Positions 57,390-64,000 of a DNA stretch of 64,000 nucleotides are shown piece by piece. The stretch comes from Phyllostachys edulis (Eukaryota; Streptophyta; Magnoliopsida; Poales; Poaceae), in the NCBI GenBank assembly GCA_036346405.1, contig CM070561.1, positions 2,916,834 to 2,980,833 of the forward strand, given 5' to 3'. Made by a program: the position numbers and the translations under genes. Position 1 is the stretch's first letter. Every line of letters begins with the position of its first letter. The notes under the pieces were generated by a model, which had not been told where the DNA came from, did no database searches, and was given only the letters and a program-made list of their open reading frames with translations.

Positions 57390-58985
57390 GATTCGGTGGG
57401 CTCGGTAAAGAAATAAGGAAACTCGGCTCTAAGACGATCTTCTTGTTCCCACATGGCTTCGTCTTTAGTGTGGTTGCTCCACTGGACTCTTAGCATCTTG
57501 ATGGCGCGGCTACGGGTATGTCGTATGCCTTCGTCTAAGATTCAGTTGGAGATCGATGTTTTCCAACTGAGCAAGCTCGTTCGGAGTCCGGAGGCACTTC
57601 TTAAGTTGCGACACATGGAAGACGTCATGCACATCTAAAAGTTGGGGTGGCAACTCCATCTGGTATGCTACTTCGCCTTTGTTTTTTATGATTCGGTATG
57701 ATCCGATATACCGAGGTGCAAATTTCTCGTGGACTTGGAAACGATGGGTGCCTCACAATGGTGAGACTTTGAGATAAACATAATCGTTCACCTCAAAGCT
57801 AAGCTCATGTCGACGATGATTGGCATGGCTCTTTTGACGCGACCGCGCTTCCCACAAACCCCATTTGATTGTGTCAACGTGCTATTTCACTTCTTGGATG
57901 ATGATCGTTCCAAAGAACTGTCTCTCGCCGGCCTCGGACCAGAATAGAGTTGTTCTACACTTCCTCCCATAAAGTGCCTTGAACGGGGACATTTGGAAGC
58001 TTGATTGGAAGCTGTTGTTGTAGGAGAATTCGGCGAACGCCAAGAATATCTCCAAATTTGTGCTGTAGGATAGCACAAAGGCTCGCAACATATCTTCCAA
58101 AATTTAATTCGTCCTCTCTGTTTGTGGGTGGAATGGCATGCTAAAGAATAGCTTAGTTCCCAATAGCTTGTGCAAGCTATCCCAAAATCGTGAGGTGAAC
58201 TAAGGACCTCGGTTAGAGGTTATTATCTTCGGCACACCGTGCAAGCGGACAATGTTCTTCAGGTACAGTTCCACAAGTTTAGCTCCCTTATAGGTGGTGT
58301 TAACCGGAATAAAATGAGCCACTTTGGTCAAGCGGTCGATGATAACCCATATTGAGCCATGCCCATTTTGGGTTCTCGGTAGGCCAGTAATGAAATCCAT
58401 ACGAACATCATCTCATTTCCATTCAGGAACCTTCAGAGGTTGCAGTAACCCCGCTAGTGGCTGGTGTTCTGCCTTAACATGTTGATACATGTCGCACGTG
58501 GCAACATGTGCGGTGAAGTCCCACTTCATACCGGGCCACCATAATCTCGTTTGGAGGTCCTGATATATCTTCGTACTCCTAGGGTGAATGGAGAGTGGTG
58601 AATTATGAGCTTCTCTGAGGATTAGCTCCTTGATATCGTGACTATTCGAGACATATAGTTGTTGTCCACGCATAACCAATCCACCCAGGTTCTTAGTGAA
58701 TTCTGATTTCATGCCGTTTTGCAAGTCGTGCTCGATTTTGGCAACTGTTGGATCCTCGAGTTGAGTGGCTTGGATTTGAGATTCGAGGGTAGGTTGTAGC
58801 ACTAGGGCAGTAACATAACCCTCCTCAACCACATCTAAATTGAGCTTTTGAAACTCTTCATGCAGCGCTGGTTGATTTGCTTCAATCGACACGTTTATGC
58901 GGCGAAGCTTTCGGTTAAGAGCATCGGGTACAACATTGGCTTTACCAGGGTGGTAATGAATGCCAAGATTGTAGTCCTTGATCAA
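57390..58985 (-). pseudogene. Element G integrase and C-terminal tail
   Basis: From right to left: the zinc-binding part (58413-58985; REAHNSPLSIHPRSTKIYQDL, VATCDMYQHVKAEHQPLAG), then the core (58200-58400; WVIIDRLTKVAHFIP and IITSNRGP), then the segment 57882-58100 (LAFAEFSYNNSFQSS, ALYGRKCRT), then a tether and chromodomain-like end. The second catalytic Asp of the gypsy SDRG box is Asn here (SNRG). Stops at about 58200 and 58410 and others break the frame. Confidence 0.88.
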
Positions 58986-59400
58986 CGTAAGCCATCTTCA
59001 TTGCCTTAGGTTCGGATCTAGTTGTGTGAAGAAATACTTCAGACTCTTGTGATCAGTGTAAATTTCACACCAATTGCCGATGAGGTAATGCATCCGAATC
59101 TTGACAACATGAACCACGGCTGCCAATTCTAAGTTGTGAGTTGGATAATTAACCTCATGAGGCTGCAACTGACGTGAGGCATAGGCCACCACTTTTCCTT
59201 ATTTGCATTAGCACAAAACTGAGGCCGTGGCAGGATGCATCACAATACACAACAAAGCTTTTGTGTATGTCGGGCAGAGTAAGCATTGGGGCTATTATGA
59301 GCCTTTTCTTTAATTCTTGAAAGCTCTCAACACATGATGCCAACCATTCGAATTTCTTATCTTTTTAAGAAGTTGTGTCATTGGGCGATTTTGGAAAAGT
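58986..59400 (-). pseudogene. Element G RNase H
   Basis: Fragments 59155-59343 (LTLPDIHKSFVVYCDASCHG) and 58998-59192 (VAYASRQLQPHEVNYPTHNL, YTDHKSLKYFFTQ) carry the gypsy RNase H blocks including CDAS, LELAAVV and TDHKSL. A frameshift separates them near 59180. Confidence 0.88.
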
Positions 59401-60115
59401 TCTCAAAGAACCGGCGATAATATCCGGCTAGACCGAGAAAACTTCAGACTTCTGGAATGGTGTGGGGTTGTTCCCATGCTAGGACATCTTATACTTTGCT
59501 TGGGTCCAAGGCTACACCTCCTTCAGATAGAACATGACCTAGGAAGCCAACTTCTTTTAGCAAAAATTCACACTTGCTATATTTTACGTACAGCTGATGT
59601 TCACGCAACTTGTTGAGCACCATACGCAAGTGTTACTCGTGTTCTTCTGTATTCTTGGAATAGATAAGAATGTCATCGATGACGACCACCACGAATTGAT
59701 CCAAATACTCCATAAAATTTTTATTCATAAGATTCATGAAACCTACGGGAGCATTGGTGAATCCGAATGATATTATGGTGTACTCGTATAAGCCATAACA
59801 GGTGGTGAATGCAGACTTTGGAATGCCTTCTGGCCTGATCTTGAGTTGGAAATATCTAATCCTCATATCAATCTTGGAGAAGACACAAGCAGCATTCATT
59901 TGATCAAACAAAACATCAATCCTTAGGAGAGGATACTTGTTCTTGATGGTGACTTTATTTAAAGAATGGTAGTCGACACACATCCTCAAACTGTCGTCTT
60001 TCTTCTTCACAAACAGCATAGGGCTTCCCCATGGTGATGAGCTAGGACGGATGTATCCCTCATCTAATTGCTCTTTGAGTTGTTGCTTCAATTCAACCAA
60101 CTCATTAGACGCCAC
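59401..60115 (-). pseudogene. Element G reverse transcriptase
   Basis: The frame 59633-60115 reads QLDEGYIRPSSSPWGSPMLF, RMCVDYHSLNKVTIKNKYPL, SKIDMRIRYFQLKI and FGFTNAPVGFMNLMNK. The catalytic box is VIDDILIYSK, where Tyr-x-Asp-Asp is usual in gypsy elements. The thumb continues out of frame to about 59400. Confidence 0.9.
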
Positions 60116-60394
60116 ATGATAAGGTCATTTGGATATAGGTGCTGTCCCGGGTAGCAAATCGATCACAAACTCCATGTCACGGTCCGACGGCATTCTTGGC
60201 AATTCATCCGGAAATACGTTGGGATATTCACATACCACGGGCACTTGACTAAGCTTTGGAATTGAGGTAGAGTTGAGCGTGGGCTGCTGCGATGGAGCGG
60301 CATATGTGGAGGAGAAAATGACCCGTTCCCAATCAGAGTTGACAAGAGAGACGGCTTGTCTTGCGCAATCGATAAATCCTTTGTGTCTATACAG

Positions 60395-60670
60395 CTAGTC
60401 CATCCCAAGAATCACATCTAACTTAGGTGTATCTATCATAATGAAGTTGGCTTTGAATCCCACCCCATTAATCTCAATTCTGATTTCAAAATAACCGAGT
60501 TTTGTCCTCATGGCAGACCCGGGGGAATAGACTACCAAGTTGTTTTCTAAGTGTGTAGCTTGTATGTCTTGTTGCATGGTAAATTTCTTAGATATGAATG
60601 AATGAGAGGCTCCGGAATCAAATAACATCAATGTAGGTACTGAGTAAACGAGAACTGTACCCATCACCAC
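60395..60670 (-). pseudogene. Element G protease
   Basis: The frame reads TLMLFDSGASHSFISKKF, the retropepsin-like active site DSGA, and ends KLDVILGMD, which precedes the reverse transcriptase. It is in continuity with the gag knuckle only if LTR C is removed. Confidence 0.9.
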
Positions 60671-60691
60671 ATCGGGTGCTGCATTGGCCTC

Positions 60692-63600
60692 TGTAACATC
60701 CCAATTTTCTGAGCTTTAAAAATCCTTTGAATAGTTAGTAGGGAGAAAATTCACCATTTGGATTTATTTAAATTGAATTCAAAAAATTAATATTGAACAT
60801 TGGATGTCAAAACAATTTAATATGATTAAAGTCAACATCAACAATGGTCAAAACTATTTTATTTGGATTCTATGTGCTTGGATATATTTTCTAGTTTTTT
60901 CTAGAATTTTTCCAAGTCCATTTGTTAATTTCTTTTGCTATTTGGAATTTCTGCTATTTTATAAATTAGAAAACCTAATTAAAATCCTAGAATAGTGTTT
61001 GGGCCGAAACCCGCACCCTATTCCAATCCTGGGCCCAACTCCTGTGCGGCCCGACCTCCCCCTCCTCCAGCAAGCGCATGCATCGTCTTTGTCACGACAG
61101 TGGTCCCCACTGTCATCCCTCTCTCCCTTGTGCACAGTCACACTCGGCCCCACCCGTCAGCCACGGCGGTGCCATTTCGCACGCGGACTCTCCTGAGCCT
61201 CTCTCATTGTCAAGTGGCCCCCGCCGTTTTCTAGTTCTTCGTCTCCAAGCCATCCCCGAGCCGGACTTCTCTGCCACCGCTGCGATTTAGGCGTTTGTGC
61301 CTCGGACTCTTCCGAGCCGCCGCCTATAAAAGGAACGCGAGCCCTTGTCCTCCACAGCCGCCGAATCCGCAGTGCCTAACCCTAGCCGCCGCAGGAGCTC
61401 GAGGAAGCATGTGTGCCACCGCCAACTCCGACGAGCGATTTCGTCGCAACCAAAGCCGCCCGAGCCTCGATGTCTGCACCCTCGGCATCGCAAGAGCAGG
61501 GGAACACCGTGGATGCCTTCACTTCGCCGGAGCACCGCTAGAGAACAGATCCCGTTGAGCTCGAGATCCTCTCCGCCACTTCGACCTCACTGCCGGCCGC
61601 CACAGTGGTCCTCGAGCACACCAACGTGTTCGCCTTCGTCTTCTCTACCTCCCTGTACCACCCGCCGTCGATGAGCCGCCGCCGTTCGCCAGATGCCATT
61701 GGGACCCATGCACCATCGGTCACCGTCGAGCCATGCCAGCGCCACATCAGCCTTCGTGCGTGTGTAGCAGCTATGTGGTGCTGAGTTAGCACTATTCGAC
61801 ACCCGTGTGCCACCTCACCTAAGCCTGGTTCGGTGAACGAAGTTCACCGTGGACCATAAGGCTGACATGTGGGTCCCACATGTTAGTAATTTCTTTTTAT
61901 TTTTCTTATTTCGAAAATTCCATTGCTGCCATCATCGTTGCACAATAATCCGATTTTTCTTTAGAGAAATAATTCAGATAATTCGGAATAATCTCTTTTA
62001 GGGTTTTTATTTTAGATTCAAACTTCCAAAGCCCATATCTTTTGCATCCGAACTCCTTTTGAGCCCATTCAAATTTCTAAATTCAAGATCTATTTATCTG
62101 GGATTTTTATTTAATTTTTGGAGTTTGTTTTTCCTCTATTATTTATTTGTTTTGTTTGTTTGCTTCGTTTGCGAGTAGACGTTGATACTTCGGGAAGATT
62201 TGAAGAAGAAGGAGCATCCCAAGAGCAAGATCAGTACCTAGACCTATTCCAAGGAAAGTTATACCTTTGATCATATTGAACCCAGTTTTCAAAAGTTATA
62301 TTGATTCAAATTATTGCATTTACTTTAAGTATTTATTTAAATGCTTTTGGGTTTAGTTATTAATCCAATTTGATATCCACCTTGTCTATTTGTTATGTCA
62401 TAATCTTTTGTCACCCTAGATTGGTTTAATTAGTTGGTTTTATCGTAGCACCAGCGTGGGTTGGTTAGATACGATTAGTCTGCTTAGCCATGCCATGAGT
62501 CATCATTTCATGTAAGTTGTTATTACAAACTTGACTAAGTGATTATGGAACTAGGTGATAAAACTGTATATACTATGTGCTATTACTCGTTGATGACATG
62601 TGTTGCACTTAACCAACAGGGTGGGAAAGGATTTAGACGGAGGCAAGTGGTACTATGTGCTACTTTTGGTGGAGCTGTGTGCACGGGATTAATAAACTAT
62701 GTGCATAAGGATTTGTAGTTATAATTTGGAAGTCTTGCCTTGGTCAATTAAGGACTTAACTTTGTGCGCCATTGAACTAAGCCTTACTGTACGACTACAT
62801 GCCTGATGGGACAGGCCTAACTTAGTAAGTTATGGATTCTTGGCATTGTTACTAAGGTAGTAGGTTAGGCTGTGTTGCATGGGTGGAGGTGTGCTACCAA
62901 GTAGTTACATCGCGGGACAGTTCACCGCTTCCTTGTCCAACGGTGTGTGTCGTACCAATCGCTGTGTATAATTTGGTATGACGGTTTGTAAGCACACTGA
63001 GAGTATCAATGCTTGAGATGAAGTTTCTGAAATATTTTGTTATGATTAGTGCTTGTAACACTAGCTGTATCTTGTGGGTAAAGTGTACAAATTCTGCAGA
63101 GTGTTAAATTGATCTATTCGAATAGTCGCGTCCGCGGTCTTGGCCATGCTCGGGGATTTCACATGAGGGGTAGACTTTCATAAAAACCTTGGGAAGGGAG
63201 CTGTGTGATCTAAGTCATATGGCTATGTGAATAACTTGTTTAGGCTATGTGTTTTTGTGAAATCAATCTGTTAAATTATTATGGTTATTTGTTCTACTTT
63301 ATGCTTTCAATCTATTATTCATATTCAATTTGCAAACGTTGCATTTCTGCAAAATAACCACATAAGCCATTCCTTTGGAATAAACCATCATGTATAATTG
63401 CATTATGTGGTATGACTTGCGAGTACGGTTGTGTACTCATGCTTGCTAAATCAAATCAACAGAAGAGGAGTCATCGCCTGCTTTCGAGGAAGAGTTCATC
63501 GAAGGTGCTTGATCGTATGGTCTTGATTCCAGTCGGTTGCCTATGGCGAATTGATGGGATTCCGCTGAAGATTTCTGTTCCGCTGCTATTTAATTCTCTG

Positions 63601-63798
63601 TCAGCCCTGTGTGGCTTAATAAGTGTAAAATCGACCATAAGGTCAAAACCATTATTTGTTAATCAAATTACTCATTTATGTTATTAATCGCCTTGTGTGG
63701 ATCGATGTTCATCTATGTTGACACTGTGTGCACTAGCGTGATCCTGGACTAGTGTGTTATACACAGAGGGTCTAGAATTGCATTTTTGGGTCCCGACA
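60692..63798 (+). mobile_element. Solo LTR 'C' (3107 bp), gypsy type, inserted in element G
   Basis: It starts TGTAACATCCCAATTT and ends GGGTCCCGACA. A perfect 5-bp target duplication GCCTC lies at 60687-60691 and 63799-63803. No internal gag or pol is present, so LTR-LTR recombination has removed the body. A TATA box TATAAAA lies at 61325-61331, followed by a GC-rich block (61340-61820) and then AT-rich sequence. It carries the CTATTCGAATAG box at 63114-63125. Confidence 0.93.
61325..61331 (+). promoter_or_regulatory. TATA box of solo LTR C
   Basis: TATAAAA inside GCCTATAAAAGGAACGCG, at a GC-rich boundary and in the expected LTR orientation. It would drive transcription rightward, antisense to element G. 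Confidence 0.6.
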
Positions 63799-64000
63799 GC
63801 CTCCTCGGCTATCGTCTGGTTCAGACGACTACGTCCGAAGCCTTGCGCCGGCTTGGGGTCTTGTTGCCATCCTTGACCTCGTGCAAGGCCCTGGGGTCAC
63901 TGCTAGACGCCAAGGGGTTGAGGTTGAGGTGCTAGAAACTTCTTCTTTGGGCACTCATTTGCAAAGTGTCCGCATTCGCCGTAGTTATAGCAGGTGATGA
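63799..64000 (-). pseudogene. Element G gag zinc knuckle (partial, window edge)
   Basis: The minus strand reads CYNYGECGHFANECPKKKF. The gypsy knuckle is Cys-x2-Cys-x4-His-x4-Cys; here the second Cys has become Tyr and a Cys appears two residues later. A TAG follows after about 32 codons. The gag capsid lies beyond 64000. Confidence 0.85.

Larger units (their letters stand above)
57070..64000 (-). mobile_element. Ty3/gypsy element 'G' (chromovirus-like), interrupted by solo LTR C
   Basis: On the minus strand the order is gag zinc knuckle (63799-64000, continuing outside), protease, reverse transcriptase, RNase H, integrase, a chromodomain-like tail, a polypurine tract (57359-57371) and LTR-type sequence. 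Reverse transcriptase before integrase shows gypsy. The tail (VQWSNHTKDEATWE-like near 57450) resembles Tekay/Del-type elements such as RIRE3/RIRE8, by recollection only. Stops and active-site changes make it inactive. Confidence 0.85.

Noticed and set aside
61287..61813. Several overlapping open frames in the GC-rich block of LTR C
   Set aside because: Downstream of the LTR TATA box, on both strands, with no domain; not supported as genes.
1..64000. tRNA, rRNA or other structural RNA genes
   Set aside because: Read for cloverleaf ends, B-box (GGTTCGA-type) and rRNA-like blocks; only primer-binding sites complementary to tRNA ends were found.

Overview
The window is a gene-poor stretch of plant nuclear DNA, very probably from a grass and most like rice (Oryza). 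The evidence is kilobases of nested LTR retrotransposons (Ty1/copia and Ty3/gypsy, including a Tat-lineage element), a plant L1-type LINE, Ds-like, Tourist-like and Mutator-like DNA elements, and one short spliced nuclear gene of a plant-specific family. I see no bacterial operons, CRISPR arrays, rRNA or tRNA genes. Family names such as RIRE3/RIRE8 or Tat are matched from memory of domain order and termini, not from a search.

Layout. (1) 1-5847: a decayed copia element on the minus strand, with its 3' LTR cut by the window start. (2) 5848-7596: GC-rich and AT-rich repeat-like sequence without a convincing gene. (3) 7597-43829: one 5'-truncated LINE of only about 3.1 kb, blown apart into five pieces. 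It is interrupted by a Tat gypsy element (8275-19677) that lost its 5' LTR, a five-level stack (20685-40367), a Ds-like hAT element (41285-41840, perfect 8-bp target duplication) and a Mutator-like element with 134-bp inverted repeats (42356-43776). In the stack, solo LTR 'A' contains solo LTR 'B', which contains copia element 'K', which contains a second LTR pair 'L', which has a GC-rich hAT-like spacer. (4) 43830-53632: an unequal tandem duplication (about 44137-47983 and 48991-52991). The right copy carries the only convincing host gene, a three-exon heavy-metal-associated (HMA) isoprenylated protein gene on the minus strand (50478-51555). The left copy has lost it by a deletion that leaves only its last 15 codons. 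(5) 53633-64000: a Ty3/gypsy element 'G' on the minus strand (pol 57390-60691, gag zinc knuckle at the window end). A long LTR 'D' lies at its downstream side, and a 3.1-kb solo LTR 'C' is inserted between gag and protease with a perfect GCCTC target duplication.

How the parts relate. Most coding signals are broken transposon domains with stops and frameshifts. Reading frames and target-site duplications across the junctions give a relative order: LINE first, then LTR A into the LINE, B into A, K into B and L into K. The Tat, hAT and Mutator-like insertions are independent hits on the LINE. The points most worth a second look are: the spliced antisense gene in the Tat element; the duplicated HMA locus with one copy erased and a Tourist-like insertion present in only one copy (a natural empty site); the palindromic CGGTCTGACCG arrays in two related copia LTR families; and a conserved palindromic box in the long gypsy LTRs.
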